This document shows, piece after piece, positions 1 through 8,508 of a stretch of 64,000 nt of DNA (its first letter is position 1; every line of letters begins with the position of its first letter). Location of the stretch: NCBI RefSeq assembly GCF_004770155.1, contig NZ_RQFA01000037.1:136001-200000 (forward strand). The letters run 5' to 3'. The notes under the pieces were generated by a model that worked only from the letters and a program-made list of their open reading frames with translations, made no database searches and was not told the origin of the DNA. This DNA comes from Leptospira gomenensis (lineage in GTDB: Bacteria > Spirochaetota > Leptospiria > Leptospirales > Leptospiraceae). The translations under genes and the position numbers were made by a program.

Positions 1-1210
1 GAAGGATTATTTTCTCTACCTGATATCGCTCTCCAATCCTGATTCGATCCTGAACAAAGAGGACAATTTTTATTACGAATCCATCGCCCTAAAGATCGCG
101 GATCGTTTGAAAAAATACATTTCCAAAGGGGATCAGATATTCCGACTCGGGCCCGAGCGTTTCCTGATCGCCACCTCAAATATCGAATCCGAAATGGAAG
201 CGGAATGGTTCGCGGAATGTATCATACTTCTATTTTCTTTTCCCTTCACGTATAGGGAACGAGAATTCCATCTAAACGTGAACGTCGGTTACGCCCAATT
301 CGACCAACTCGCCAATTCGGATCTCAATTCGTTGCGTATTTTGGAGGAAGCGATTCAACAATCCTCTCTTATCGGACCGAATTCCTTTTACCACTACGAT
401 CGCCAAACCATAGAACAGAACGCCACCCGTGCCAAAATAGAAATCGATCTGCGAAAAGTGCTGAACCGAAACGAGCTGGAACTCGCGTATCAACCGATAC
501 TCGACGTTAGACAGGATTCGATCCTTTCCATGGAAGTGTTGTTGCGCTGGAATCATCCCGAAAAGGGGAAATTGATGCCGGCAAGTTTCATCTCAATCGC
601 AGAAAGTTCAAGTTTCATAAAAACGATCGGAGAATGGCTGATCTGGGACACGTTAAAATTCTATAACACGTCCGAACTTAAAGAAAATCAAATATGCATA
701 TCTTTGAATATATCCGTTAAACAGCTCCACGACAAACAGATTTTCAACGTTTTAAAGGAAGCCACGGATTTTTACGGAATTTCACCCAACTCGATCATAC
801 TGGAGATCGTCGAGGATTCGTTCGACACCAATCTCGTCAAAGTGAACAAAATAATTTCGCTTTTGAAGGAATACGGATATAGGATCGCCATAGACGACTT
901 CGGAAAAGGTTACTCCTCTTTAGGAAGGATCCAGACTCTTCCGGTCGATTATATAAAGTTGGATAAGATCTTTCTCTTTAATTATTTTAAGTCATCCAGT
1001 AAGACGATCATTTCGTCCCTAATCAATCTGATCCAAGCGATGGACAAAGCGATCATCGTCGAAGGAGTGGAAAATCCCAACCAACACGAACTCTTACGGG
1101 AACTCAACTGCAATTTCGCGCAGGGTTTCCATTACTCATACCCCCTGGAAGCGTCGAAGGCCGAGGAATACGTAAAGTCCAAGTTGAAAAACAAACTTAC
1201 CAGGAATTAA
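1..1210 (+). CDS. Degenerate GGDEF-EAL domain protein, 5'-truncated by window edge
   Basis: The reading frame is open to the first bases of the window, so the N-terminus is missing; the TTG near 107 is internal. The visible N-terminal part is the end of a GGDEF domain in which the signature is degenerate (RLGPERF instead of RxGGDEF), so cyclase activity is unlikely. The rest is an EAL phosphodiesterase domain. The signature reads EVLLRW, and the usual metal- and substrate-binding positions are present: the Asn in LNIS, the Glu in LEIVED, the double Asp in [10 protein letters not shown], the Lys in YIKLDK, the Glu in VEGVEN and the Gln in QGFHYS. Hydrolysis of cyclic di-GMP is therefore plausible, with the GGDEF half acting as a sensor or GTP-binding regulator (inference). 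The next gene starts 3 nt after the stop, suggesting an operon. Confidence 0.88.
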   Translation, partial: KDYFLYLISLSNPDSILNKEDNFYYESIALKIADRLKKYISKGDQIFRLGPERFLIATSNIESEMEAEWFAECIILLFSFPFTYREREFHLNVNVGYAQFDQLANSDLNSLRILEEAIQQSSLIGPNSFYHYDRQTIEQNATRAKIEIDLRKVLNRNELELAYQPILDVRQDSILSMEVLLRWNHPEKGKLMPASFISIAESSSFIKTIGEWLIWDTLKFYNTSELKENQICISLNISVKQLHDKQIFNVLKEATDFYGISPNSIILEIVEDSFDTNLVKVNKIISLLKEYGYRIAIDDFGKGYSSLGRIQTLPVDYIKLDKIFLFNYFKSSSKTIISSLINLIQAMDKAIIVEGVENPNQHELLRELNCNFAQGFHYSYPLEASKAEEYVKSKLKNKLTRN

Positions 1211-1213
1211 ACA

Positions 1214-1663
1214 GTGGAACTTATACCGAAACTTAAGTCCCAACATATTATCATAAACGAATACGCTTATCAGATCGAATCGGAAATGGACAAACCTAAT
1301 CCGAACATAGGACATCTAGTCGAGTTGTTGTCCGTATTCTCGGCGTCCCTGCTCTTTCATCTGAATCTTGAAGACACGATGTTGTATTTCAGGATGGAGA
1401 ATCATACCCGAAACTCTCCTACGTTAGTCTCCCTTTTCGAGCAATACCGGAAGACGATGTTCGGATTAAAGGATCTGTTGCTCGACTACGCCAGCAAATA
1501 TTCCGATCCGCTCACCATCGAGATAAACATCTCCAGCTTTCGCAGCGAAACCGTTGAGATCATGAGACATCTGAAAAATAGGATCGATCGGGAGGAAGCG
1601 GAGTTTTATCCTTTGATCGAGGACATTCTGCGTAAACTTTCTGCGGACTCCGAAATCCTCTAA
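1214..1663 (+). CDS. Hemerythrin-like (HHE) domain protein
   Basis: A 149-residue protein with a GTG start 3 nt after the EAL gene. It is predicted to be an all-helical bundle with histidines and acidic residues in hemerythrin spacing: H in LKSQHII, H-x-x-x-E in FHLNLED, H in MENHTR, and H with downstream acidic residues in MRHLKNRIDREEAEFYP. HHE proteins bind a di-iron centre and sense or carry oxygen, nitric oxide or iron. Pairing with a cyclic di-GMP phosphodiesterase-type gene suggests a redox or oxygen input to that signalling protein, but this is inference from position. No signal peptide is visible, so it should be cytoplasmic. Confidence 0.7.
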   Translation: MELIPKLKSQHIIINEYAYQIESEMDKPNPNIGHLVELLSVFSASLLFHLNLEDTMLYFRMENHTRNSPTLVSLFEQYRKTMFGLKDLLLDYASKYSDPLTIEINISSFRSETVEIMRHLKNRIDREEAEFYPLIEDILRKLSADSEIL

Positions 1664-1876
1664 ACCGCGAGGTCTTACCGAAACTACCTTACCTTTCGAA
1701 AAAATTCCGATACCGCGGATGGAAACTCGGACCGAAGAAACGACTCCGATGTCATACCGCTTCGTACGTAAACGTCGGATTCGTAAGTAGATCGGAAAAA
1801 AACTCCGATAAAATCCCGAAATCGAACGCGTTTCTTTTTTGCTTGTACTTTTTAGGCGTTTCCTTAATCTGAGCGC

Positions 1877-2500
1877 ATGCAGAAGAATTCTTCCGGGAAA
1901 AAGGCGTTTCTCGTCGGCATCACCGGGATGATCGGCGGTGGTAAAAGTACCGCGACGCAACTTCTGCAGGAATCGGGTGCGTTCGTGATCCACGCGGACA
2001 ATTTAGCAAAACGTTATACGTCATCGGAATCCCCGATTCTTTCCGAACTCGTGGAACTGCTGGGTCCGGAAATCCTCGACGAGAACGGAAACCCGGATCG
2101 GAAAAAAATTTCCGATATCGTATTCTCCGACAAGGAAAAACTGAACGGTTTAAACAAACTGATTCATCCGAGGGTCCGCGCCGACTTTCTGAAACTTTTG
2201 GAAACGGATGCGGCGGGAAAACTGGTCGTCTGGGAGGTCCCTCTTCTTTTCGAAACCGACGCACATTCCCTCTGCGACGCGACCGTCACGGTGGATTCGG
2301 ACGAGGAAATCTCGATTTTACGCGCCATGAAACGGGACGGTATGAAAAAAGAGGAGGTTTTAGCGAGAATCTCCAACCAACTCCCTCTCTCGGAAAAACT
2401 AAAAAAAGCCGATTATATAGTAAACAACAAAGGCAATCTGGAATCCCTTAGGGAAGAGTGCCGACGTCTTTATACAATTTTATCAGGAAGAATGTCATGA
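1877..2500 (+). CDS. coaE: Dephospho-CoA kinase
   Basis: A 207-residue protein of normal length for CoaE, which phosphorylates the 3'-hydroxyl of dephospho-CoA with ATP in the last step of coenzyme A synthesis. The N-terminus has the P-loop GMIGGGKST preceded by the typical VGIT strand. The DADxxA-like element is HADNLAKRY, and the lid and base-recognition part includes LIHPRVRADF and VPLLFET, both characteristic of the family. The stop overlaps the start of the next gene (ATGA), so the two are translationally coupled. About 210 nt separate it from the HHE gene, so it probably has its own promoter. Confidence 0.95.
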   Translation: MQKNSSGKKAFLVGITGMIGGGKSTATQLLQESGAFVIHADNLAKRYTSSESPILSELVELLGPEILDENGNPDRKKISDIVFSDKEKLNGLNKLIHPRVRADFLKLLETDAAGKLVVWEVPLLFETDAHSLCDATVTVDSDEEISILRAMKRDGMKKEEVLARISNQLPLSEKLKKADYIVNNKGNLESLREECRRLYTILSGRMS

Positions 2501-3243
2501 AGGAAAAGATTTTTTACGTAATCAATCTGGATAATAAGAGAATTCTAATACTCTCTTTGTTTTTACTCGGCCTTCTTTGTTCGTTTTTCTTTTTGGGCGT
2601 TTCCGTGGGCAAAAAACGCGCGGGTGGTGCGGAAGAATCCCTGGCGTTAAACGACATTAGAAATTCTGAAATTCAAAGTACGATTCCGTTTTCAGAACCC
2701 GGCCAAGTTCCGACACAAACCAACGACAACGTTACCGGGCAAATCCCGGCGGCGAGTTCCGCCTCCCCGTCCGGGCAGACGCAGAACCGTTCGGATTCGG
2801 TCGCTTTCAAAAATATTCCTCCTGCAACGGAGGTGGTGGAATTCAAAAAATCGAATAACGCAGCTTCGTCGGTTTCGGAAAGGGAACCCAAGGCCGAACT
2901 CGAAACCCTCTCTGTAAAGGAACCGGAAACTTCCAAAGAATCGAAAAAAATAAAACGGACCGAGGAGAAAAAGTCGAAACGTGTTTCGGCAAAAACCCAG
3001 GATTCGGAAGAGTCAAACGGTTACTCTCTTCAAGTCGCCGCGTTCAAGGAAAAAGAAAAAGCGGACGAACTGAAAAAAACGATTTCCGGAAAAGAAAAAA
3101 ATACGAAAGCGACCGTCAAAAGATCCAGAAACGGATATTATACGGTGCGTTTTGGCTCCGCTTCGTCTAAAAAAGAAGCAGAAGGATTGGCGACTAAGCT
3201 GCCCGCGAAGTTGAGATCCGGAGTCATCGTAGTCAAGGATTGA
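2497..3243 (+). CDS. Membrane-anchored SPOR domain protein
   Basis: A 248-residue protein starting at the ATG that overlaps the coaE stop; AGGAAG lies just upstream. An in-frame GTG at 2458 would extend it, but with no ribosome site. After a short cytoplasmic N-terminus there is one transmembrane helix (about residues 15-37, LILSLFLLGLLCSFFFLGV). A long Ser/Pro/Glu/Lys-rich low-complexity linker follows. The C-terminal ~75 residues are a SPOR domain (YSLQVAAFKEKEKADELKKT, then GYYTVRFGSASSKKEAEGL). SPOR domains bind denuded glycan strands of septal peptidoglycan, so a role in cell division or cell-wall remodelling is likely (family knowledge). Confidence 0.88.
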   Translation: MKEKIFYVINLDNKRILILSLFLLGLLCSFFFLGVSVGKKRAGGAEESLALNDIRNSEIQSTIPFSEPGQVPTQTNDNVTGQIPAASSASPSGQTQNRSDSVAFKNIPPATEVVEFKKSNNAASSVSEREPKAELETLSVKEPETSKESKKIKRTEEKKSKRVSAKTQDSEESNGYSLQVAAFKEKEKADELKKTISGKEKNTKATVKRSRNGYYTVRFGSASSKKEAEGLATKLPAKLRSGVIVVKD

Positions 3244-3296
3244 TTTTTATATTGACCTTCTTCGCGTAGCCTACGAAACCTGTTTCTGAATTACGA

Positions 3297-3947
3297 ATGG
3301 ATCAACACGTGTTAGAGCTAACGCGCAAAGCGGTGGTAAGCGCTACGATCGATAGGCTCCGCACAACGTATTCGGATCTGCTGACCACCATCAAAGGATA
3401 CGACGGAATCCCGGATTTTTTCGAGCACAATCTTTATTCTCCTTCGAACAAGGAGGAAAGGGATAACGCGCTGGAAAGCCTTTACGAAAAGCTGAAGACG
3501 GTCGCGGGAAAATCCATGACCGACAACATACATCAGATCATTCTGCTAAACCGACTTACCGATTCCCTGGACTACGACACCGCCAAAGTCGTTATAGAAA
3601 ATAATCTCATTGAGAACGGCTTCATCTCCCGAGACAACCTATACGCGGCCATGGGAGAAACCGAACGTTTCGAAGACAGACGACGTCAAATCCAGATGGT
3701 CGGAAATACTCTCCGTTTTTTCTTTTCCCTTTCCAAACTTCCCATGATCAAACTCGTAATGGCGCCGATCAAAGTGGCCGCCTCTATGGTAGGCGCGACG
3801 TCGCTCGTGGAAACGATGGAGGCCGGTTACGAATTATCGAGTAAAATTCGTGATCTCAATCCGTTTATCGAAGCCTTTGTAGATAGGGAAAATCGACTGA
3901 TAGGAAAACTCGAAACCGGGAATCCGGTCGGCGAAGTTTCCAACTAA
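3297..3947 (+). CDS. FFLEELY-motif-like conserved protein
   Basis: A 216-residue soluble protein with an ATG start. I recognise a resemblance to proteins annotated by the FFLEELY motif: RLRTTYSDLL near residue 20, FFEHNLYSP near residue 43 in the place of FFLEELYGP, RRRQIQMVGNTL in the middle, and a C-terminal segment LPMIKLVMAPIKVAA followed by a helix ending in a FIEAF-like stretch. The biochemical function of that group is not known to me. It follows the SPOR gene by about 50 nt, so co-transcription is possible. The assignment rests on pattern memory and should be treated as moderate. Confidence 0.6.
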   Translation: MDQHVLELTRKAVVSATIDRLRTTYSDLLTTIKGYDGIPDFFEHNLYSPSNKEERDNALESLYEKLKTVAGKSMTDNIHQIILLNRLTDSLDYDTAKVVIENNLIENGFISRDNLYAAMGETERFEDRRRQIQMVGNTLRFFFSLSKLPMIKLVMAPIKVAASMVGATSLVETMEAGYELSSKIRDLNPFIEAFVDRENRLIGKLETGNPVGEVSN

Positions 3948-3962
3948 AATCGGGTCTCTACT

Positions 3963-4931
3963 TCAAAACACATTCAAGGATTTTAATTTACTTATAAACT
4001 CGCGCGTGTATTCCGCTTTGCCGACGGGATGAAGATGGGAAGCGTCGAAGAACAGTTCCGGCTTGGTCTCGAAGTATTCCGGTTTCAGACGGACATACGT
4101 CGTACGGTGGTTTTCGGCGATTTCCGCGAGTTTGGAACGAACGACGGAGAATTTTGCGTCCTCCTCGGAGGAGAAGTAGTAGTTCGGCGTTTCCAGCAGG
4201 ATAGTCCGTATTCCGTCTCGCTCGGTCAACTTTAGTATTTCATGAAGTTCTGAAATTAAGTTAGGATCGGTTTCAGGAAGGAAGGTTTGGTATTGTTTTT
4301 TCCAAGATTCTATCCTTTCGTCTCCCGACGGTTCGGTCGCGTGTAAACTCCATCGAAACGCTCCGGAAAGATATTTGTCGTATAACTTGGAAAATACGAA
4401 ATGTGAAAACGAATTCAAGGAATACGCGCGTGAAACGCGGAATGCGGAATATTCCGCGGTCGATTCTTCTGCCCGTATCTTACGATCCAGAAAATCGACG
4501 AACCAACCCCTGTGATAGTATCCCTTTACGGATTTATAGGCGGAATCCGGATATCGACCGCGATGAAAGACCAACTTGTCCGTTTCCAATACGATCAGCG
4601 CAGGTCGTTCGTTGCGATTGACTCGGATGAATTCCGAGATCATCTCCTTTCTGAGAACGAGGTCCGCTCCGGGGACGTTGAGAAGCCGAACCCGTTTTCC
4701 GATTCCGGCTCCGAGTTCGGCGGGATCCAAATCCCACAGTATATGACTCGAACCTACGACCAGAACGTCGCCTGCCTGGAAATTCTTGGCCATCGAGAAC
4801 ATCTTGTCGTATTGATTGAACAAAAGCGAATATAAGATCCTGTCGAACGAAAACACGGACAATAGAAGGACGAACAACAAGCTCGCATAACGCAGCGATT
4901 TAGAATTGGAAGTAGATGAAACTCGATCCAT
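3963..4931 (-). CDS. DUF1574-like SGNH-type protein paired with MBOAT
   Basis: A 322-residue protein with one N-terminal membrane helix (about residues 13-35) and an extracytoplasmic domain. It shows the pattern of the leptospiral DUF1574 and AlgX/SGNH-like group: VVGSSHILWDLDP near residue 55 provides a Ser/His block, and ASHLHPVGKAEY near the C-terminus provides the Asp-x-x-His-like end of an SGNH triad. Its start overlaps the end of the upstream MBOAT gene by 32 nt. By analogy with AlgI/AlgX and DltB/DltD pairs, the membrane enzyme would export acyl groups and this protein would transfer them to an extracytoplasmic glycan such as LPS. The substrate cannot be read from sequence. Confidence 0.72.
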   Translation of the reverse strand: MDRVSSTSNSKSLRYASLLFVLLLSVFSFDRILYSLLFNQYDKMFSMAKNFQAGDVLVVGSSHILWDLDPAELGAGIGKRVRLLNVPGADLVLRKEMISEFIRVNRNERPALIVLETDKLVFHRGRYPDSAYKSVKGYYHRGWFVDFLDRKIRAEESTAEYSAFRVSRAYSLNSFSHFVFSKLYDKYLSGAFRWSLHATEPSGDERIESWKKQYQTFLPETDPNLISELHEILKLTERDGIRTILLETPNYYFSSEEDAKFSVVRSKLAEIAENHRTTYVRLKPEYFETKPELFFDASHLHPVGKAEYTREFISKLKSLNVF

Positions 4932-6312
4932 AAAAAACGCCTCCCGTCAGTGTGAATGCGACGAACATTCCCGCTACTACCCAATCGACATACCTCGCCC
5001 GGTTTTCTTTCGTTTTTTCCCAAACCGGAAACGCAGTCTCCAAGATTAGAAAAACTACGATGGCGAAAATTCCCGCCTTCTTTTGGAATTCTACGATCAG
5101 ATCCAGAGGAGCTCCCGACGCGGATTCCCAGATTCTTTGTAGGATAAGATGGGCTACTTCGATCGATTTCGAACGGAAATAAACCCAACTAAAAAGTATA
5201 CAATGAAACGTGATCAGAACGCCGATCCATCGGAACACGGTTTTACCGAATACTTCGGTTTTTACGTAACGACGGTAAAGCGTTTCGACGGCGAGATAAA
5301 CTCCGTTACACAATCCCCAAACGACGAAGGTCCAATTCGCTCCGTGCCAAATTCCGGACAAACCGAAAACGATTAATAAATTTCGAATATGCCGAAATGT
5401 TGATACTCGATTTCCGCCGAGAGGTATATAGACGTAGTCCCGGAACCAGGAGGACAACGAGATATGCCAACGACTCCAGAATTCCGAAACGCCCGCCGAG
5501 AAATAAGGACGGTCGAAGTTTCTCATCAAATCGATCCCTAGGATTTTTGCGGTTCCTATCGCTATATTTGAATAACCCGCGAAATCGCAGTAAATCTGAA
5601 AGGCGAAAAAATATGTGGCCCATAGAAGATCTCCCCCCGATTTTCCGGACGGATCGTCGTACATCGCGTCCACGAAAACGGACAATCGGTCCGCGACGAA
5701 GAGCTTCATTAGAAAACCGTAAATTATATACTTCAAACCCTTTTCAACGTTTTCGAAAAGTAGTTTATGTTCCCGATGGAATTGGGTCATAAGATGATGC
5801 GCGCGTTCTATGGGACCTGCGACCAATTGCGGGAAAAACATCACGTAAACCCAGTAGTATCCCAGATGCCGCTCGGCCTTGATTTTTCCCTGATAAACTT
5901 CGACGATATAACCCATCGACTGGAACGTATGAAAGGAAAGTCCGATCGGAAGAACGATGTTCAACGGAGAAACGGGCAGGTCCGAAGAGAAGAGAAACTT
6001 ATAAACGGCTCCGGTGTTATCGAGAAGAAAGTTGAAGTATTTAAAAAAGATGAGAATTCCTACATTGGATACGATGCTGAAAATCAAAAACATTCTTCGT
6101 TTAGAACCGGACGCGTTTTCGATCCAAAGCGCGAGGTAATAATCCAATACGATCGTAAACGCAAGGATCAGGATGTAGGCCGGAATAAAGGCCATGTAAA
6201 AATAACAACTGGCGAGTAGGAGCAGAATCCAGCGGAATCGAAAAGGAAGAAAAAAATAAACCGCTACGACGATCGGGTAAAATAAGAGAAAATGAATCGA
6301 GTTGAATAACAT
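4900..6312 (-). CDS. MBOAT family O-acyltransferase (AlgI-like)
   Basis: A 470-residue polytopic protein. It has the AlgI/MBOAT features: N-terminal LFNSIHFLLFYPIV, the central PQLVAGPIERA, the FAGYSNIAIG block, SEFWSRWHISLSSWFRDYVYIPLGG, and the catalytic-histidine region GLSGIWHGANWTFVVWG. Such enzymes transfer acyl (often acetyl) groups across the inner membrane to extracytoplasmic polysaccharides. The downstream overlapping gene encodes the likely partner transferase. The start codon is ATG with only a weak AGAAG upstream. It is transcribed away from tRNA-Leu. Confidence 0.93.
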   Translation of the reverse strand: MLFNSIHFLLFYPIVVAVYFFLPFRFRWILLLLASCYFYMAFIPAYILILAFTIVLDYYLALWIENASGSKRRMFLIFSIVSNVGILIFFKYFNFLLDNTGAVYKFLFSSDLPVSPLNIVLPIGLSFHTFQSMGYIVEVYQGKIKAERHLGYYWVYVMFFPQLVAGPIERAHHLMTQFHREHKLLFENVEKGLKYIIYGFLMKLFVADRLSVFVDAMYDDPSGKSGGDLLWATYFFAFQIYCDFAGYSNIAIGTAKILGIDLMRNFDRPYFSAGVSEFWSRWHISLSSWFRDYVYIPLGGNRVSTFRHIRNLLIVFGLSGIWHGANWTFVVWGLCNGVYLAVETLYRRYVKTEVFGKTVFRWIGVLITFHCILFSWVYFRSKSIEVAHLILQRIWESASGAPLDLIVEFQKKAGIFAIVVFLILETAFPVWEKTKENRARYVDWVVAGMFVAFTLTGGVFYGSSFIYFQF

Positions 6313-6438
6313 GAAATCGTTCTTCTACAAAAGCCGTCGTCGATGATCCGACGTTCGTGTCGATTGGGTGGAATCAGATTTTGGGATTCGTCGTAATTGT
6401 AAAGTCAAAAGCGGGAGCTGGCTTTGTGCGAGAAGCGC

Positions 6439-6521
<83 letters not shown>

Positions 6522-6586
6522 GCGGTCTCTCCAATGTTCGCCAAGTTCCGACGGCGTCAAGCGGAAAGAGACGGAAAGTTAAACGG

Positions 6587-6597
6587 GGAGTTCCTAC
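6587..6597 (-). repeat. GTAGGAACTCC element overlapping the merR stop
   Basis: An exact copy of the dispersed 11-mer. On the minus strand it reads ACGTAGGAACTCCCC, and its TAG is the stop codon of the CueR-like gene. It is the first copy in the window; none occurs in the preceding 6.5 kb. Confidence 0.9.
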
Positions 6598-7001
6598 GTC
6601 GAGGTCGTTTCGGTTTCGTTGGAAAGAGATTTCAAAATCGGACAACTGGGTCTGTGATCTCCTTTACAATGGTGCGCGAGATGTTGGAGCGTGTCCGCCA
6701 TTTCCCGTAGTTCCGCGATTTTATTCTCGAGTGTTTTGAGATGCGCCAAGGCAAGCGACTTCACTTCGGAACTCGCCCTACTCTGATTTCTCCAAAGTCC
6801 GACGAGTTTTTTGATCTCCTTGAGCGCGAATCCCATATTCCTCGCACGTTTCACAAACCGAAGGATATGAACGTCGTCGGAAGAATACGTCCTATAACCG
6901 GAATCCCTTCTTCTCGCCTTAGGAATCAGACCGATCGATTCGTAATGTCGGATCTGTTTTGCGCTGACCCCCGACTCCTTGGAAACTTCGCCTATATTCA
7001 T
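6594..7001 (-). CDS. CueR-like MerR family copper-responsive regulator
   Basis: A 135-residue protein with the MerR DNA-binding head (MNIGEVSKESGVSAKQIRHYE, then GYRTYSSDDV) and a long dimerisation helix. The C-terminal metal loop HHCKGDHRPSCPIL has two cysteines seven residues apart, as in CueR/HmrR sensors of Cu(I), Ag(I) or Au(I), and unlike the longer spacing of Zn or Hg sensors. It is divergent from copZ. Two 21-bp MerR-type dyads lie in the intergenic region (7329-7351 and 7405-7435). Regulators of this family distort over-long 19-bp spacers to activate transcription. The stop codon falls within a dispersed GTAGGAACTCC element. Confidence 0.85.
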   Translation of the reverse strand: MNIGEVSKESGVSAKQIRHYESIGLIPKARRRDSGYRTYSSDDVHILRFVKRARNMGFALKEIKKLVGLWRNQSRASSEVKSLALAHLKTLENKIAELREMADTLQHLAHHCKGDHRPSCPILKSLSNETETTST

Positions 7002-7404
7002 AAAGAAGACCTCGTTTTCGTTCTTTGTTAGACTCCGTTTCCGTCTTGCGAAGGGCGAGTTCCGACTTGGAAGCGGTGCGACACATCGAGATCATATCGT
7101 TCCATTTTTTTTCTTCCGTCAATAGGAATCGATCGTTCGGTGACACTTTACGTTCTCTTCGATCGAAAAAAACGACACGTTTCAAAACGACCGATACCGT
7201 AGGATAAGTTACGTTCTGGTCCAGTTCGAAATGGAATTTCTAAAACGGCCCCGCCCCTTTTCACCGCGCTAAATCTCTGCGATTTCGAAGTTTCGATTCG
7301 CGATTTTCGATTCGTCTTCGAAATCCAAAACCTTGTCCTTATGGGAAGGTTGAGTTCGTTCGATAAAAAATTTCTAAATTAACGAAATTTTTCGAAGGCG
7401 GGTA
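7002..7404. other. Long cueR-copZ divergent intergenic region
   Basis: About 400 nt without a convincing gene. A minus-strand frame runs from 7185 into the regulator but has no family features and a composition unlike the neighbours. The one clear element is the operator-like dyad at 7329-7351. The region is AT-rich near 7360-7390, as expected near a promoter. Confidence 0.5.
7329..7351. promoter_or_regulatory. CueR-type operator dyad, perfect outer arms
   Basis: The site reads AACCTT, 11 nt, then AAGGTT, giving a 21-bp core that begins ACCTT and ends AAGGT. This is the exact geometry of the E. coli copA/CueR operator. A minus-strand promoter (TCAACC, 19 nt, TTGGAT) would match the over-long spacer of MerR-family promoters and could serve the regulator gene, though it lies about 330 nt from the start codon. 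A plus-strand promoter fits less well. Confidence 0.65.
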
Positions 7405-7435
7405 TTGACTTTACCATAGTGGGAGGGTTTACCCT
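7405..7435 (+). promoter_or_regulatory. MerR-type copZ promoter with 19-bp spacer
   Basis: TTGACT at 7405-7410 is followed after 19 nt by TACCCT. Between them is an imperfect dyad beginning ACTTTAC and ending GGAGGGT, overlapping the -35 exactly as in E. coli copA (TTGACCTTCC...GGAAGG). The copZ start codon lies about 45 nt downstream. This is strong contextual support for copper-induced expression of copZ and the next gene. Confidence 0.7.
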
Positions 7436-7478
7436 TGGTTTTACGGCCGGTTCTACGAAACCGGCAGGAGTAAAATTT

Positions 7479-7733
7479 ATGTTTGAATTTAAGGTGGAAA
7501 ATATGACCTGCCCCAGTTGTGCCGGAGTCGTTACGAAGTCGATCAAATCCGTGGATCCGACCGTTCCAGGGAACGCGAAAGTTTCCGATCAAAGTGTTTT
7601 CGTTCAAAGCGAACTCTCCGATAAGGAATCGGCCGACCTCATCGAAGAATGCGGTTTTCCCGTCCGGAACATACGTTCCGATTTCGGGTCGAGAATAGAA
7701 TCCGTAAAGGAAGGCAAAGGCGGTTTATCATGA
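7479..7733 (+). CDS. copZ: Copper chaperone with HMA domain (CopZ-like)
   Basis: An 84-residue protein beginning at the ATG preceded by AGGAG at an 8-nt spacing; the upstream in-frame codons overlap the promoter and are not used. The heavy-metal-associated fold has the Cu(I)-binding loop MTCPSCAG at residues 9-16 and the beta-alpha-beta continuation VTKSIKSVDPTV. The C-terminal end is somewhat longer than in classical 70-residue CopZ. The stop overlaps the next start (ATGA). Copper-chaperone function is established for the family, and the CueR-like promoter supports it here. Confidence 0.85.
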   Translation: MFEFKVENMTCPSCAGVVTKSIKSVDPTVPGNAKVSDQSVFVQSELSDKESADLIEECGFPVRNIRSDFGSRIESVKEGKGGLS

Positions 7734-8134
7734 GAACTTCGTCCGCGAAAATGTTTTCGATTTTTTTTCTATGGATTAGTATATTCGTACATCAAGATAT
7801 TCTTGCGCATGGGGAACACGAATCCGGCCCCAACGGGGGATTGATTCGTATGCCCGGCGGTTTTCACACGGAATTGATCGTTTTAAAGGACGGTCTCAAG
7901 GTTTATCTTCTCGATATCGAATTTAAAAATCCTTCCACAAAAAACGGCGCCCTTTCTGCGAAAATCGTTCGAGGGAAGTCGGAACAAAAGCTACAATGCC
8001 AATCCCATCCGGATCATTTTTTCTGTCCGGTTTCCGATCTTCCTGCCGTCGGCAAAATCGTCTTAAAGGCCACACGGGAAAAAATGGAAGGGATCGAAGC
8101 CGTGTATGATCTCCCTGTTCGAAACGTTCCGTAG
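7730..8134 (+). CDS. Exported copper-locus protein with GPNGG/FHTELI motif
   Basis: A 134-residue protein starting at the ATG that overlaps the copZ stop. A signal peptide (about residues 8-26, FSIFFLWISIFVHQDILA) precedes the mature N-terminus HGEHESGPNGG. The stretch GPNGGLIRMPGGFHTELI resembles the segment found in periplasmic domains of cation-efflux adaptor proteins (GPHGG...FHVEL). The mature part keeps several histidines and two cysteines (LQCQSHPDHFFCPV) that could bind metal. Translational coupling to copZ suggests a periplasmic copper-handling role. The exact function is not known to me. Confidence 0.65.
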   Translation: MRTSSAKMFSIFFLWISIFVHQDILAHGEHESGPNGGLIRMPGGFHTELIVLKDGLKVYLLDIEFKNPSTKNGALSAKIVRGKSEQKLQCQSHPDHFFCPVSDLPAVGKIVLKATREKMEGIEAVYDLPVRNVP

Positions 8135-8508
8135 GAATTCCGACGATTCGAGGCGACTTCCGCGGAAAAGGTTGGGTCCCGACTTCGAAGGAAAATTTTT
8201 TCGTGAAATCGGAAATTACGCGGGAGTTCCCGCGTAATTTCGTCGGTAAAACTTTGTAGGAAGACATTCGGGAAAGATCCTGTTTGTAAGCGGATTCAAC
8301 GTGTCGGAGGTAATTTTTCCCACAAACGATGCGGGAACTCCCTCCTTCCCAAAGCAAATACGGTACATCCCGAAAAACAAAACTTCCTTTTCCCAAAAAA
8401 GGTCGGAGGACCGGCGATAAACGACGAATAAGACGATCCAAGGAGGCGACAAAGGCCTTTTTCGAGCGGCAGCCAGATCAGACAAACGACAAAACCGAAC
8501 GCCCGGGC
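8135..8508. other. Convergent intergenic region with palindromic repeats
   Basis: A 374-nt space between the copper locus and the end of ispD. It holds the perfect inverted repeat at 8212-8241 and a second GGGAACTCCC core at 8333-8342. No ORF here has recognisable features. Confidence 0.6.
8212..8241. repeat. Perfect 14-bp inverted repeat with GGGAGTTCCC core
   Basis: GAAATTACGCGGGA, a GT spacer, then its exact complement. The centre is the same GGA-GT-TCC core as the dispersed element, here embedded in a full palindrome. Sitting between convergent genes it could also act as a bidirectional terminator stem, but there is no long T-tract. Confidence 0.9.

Noticed and set aside
6919..7185. An 88-codon minus-strand frame upstream of the CueR-like gene
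   Set aside because: Overlaps the regulator in another frame, has no family features, and its bulk is promoter DNA.
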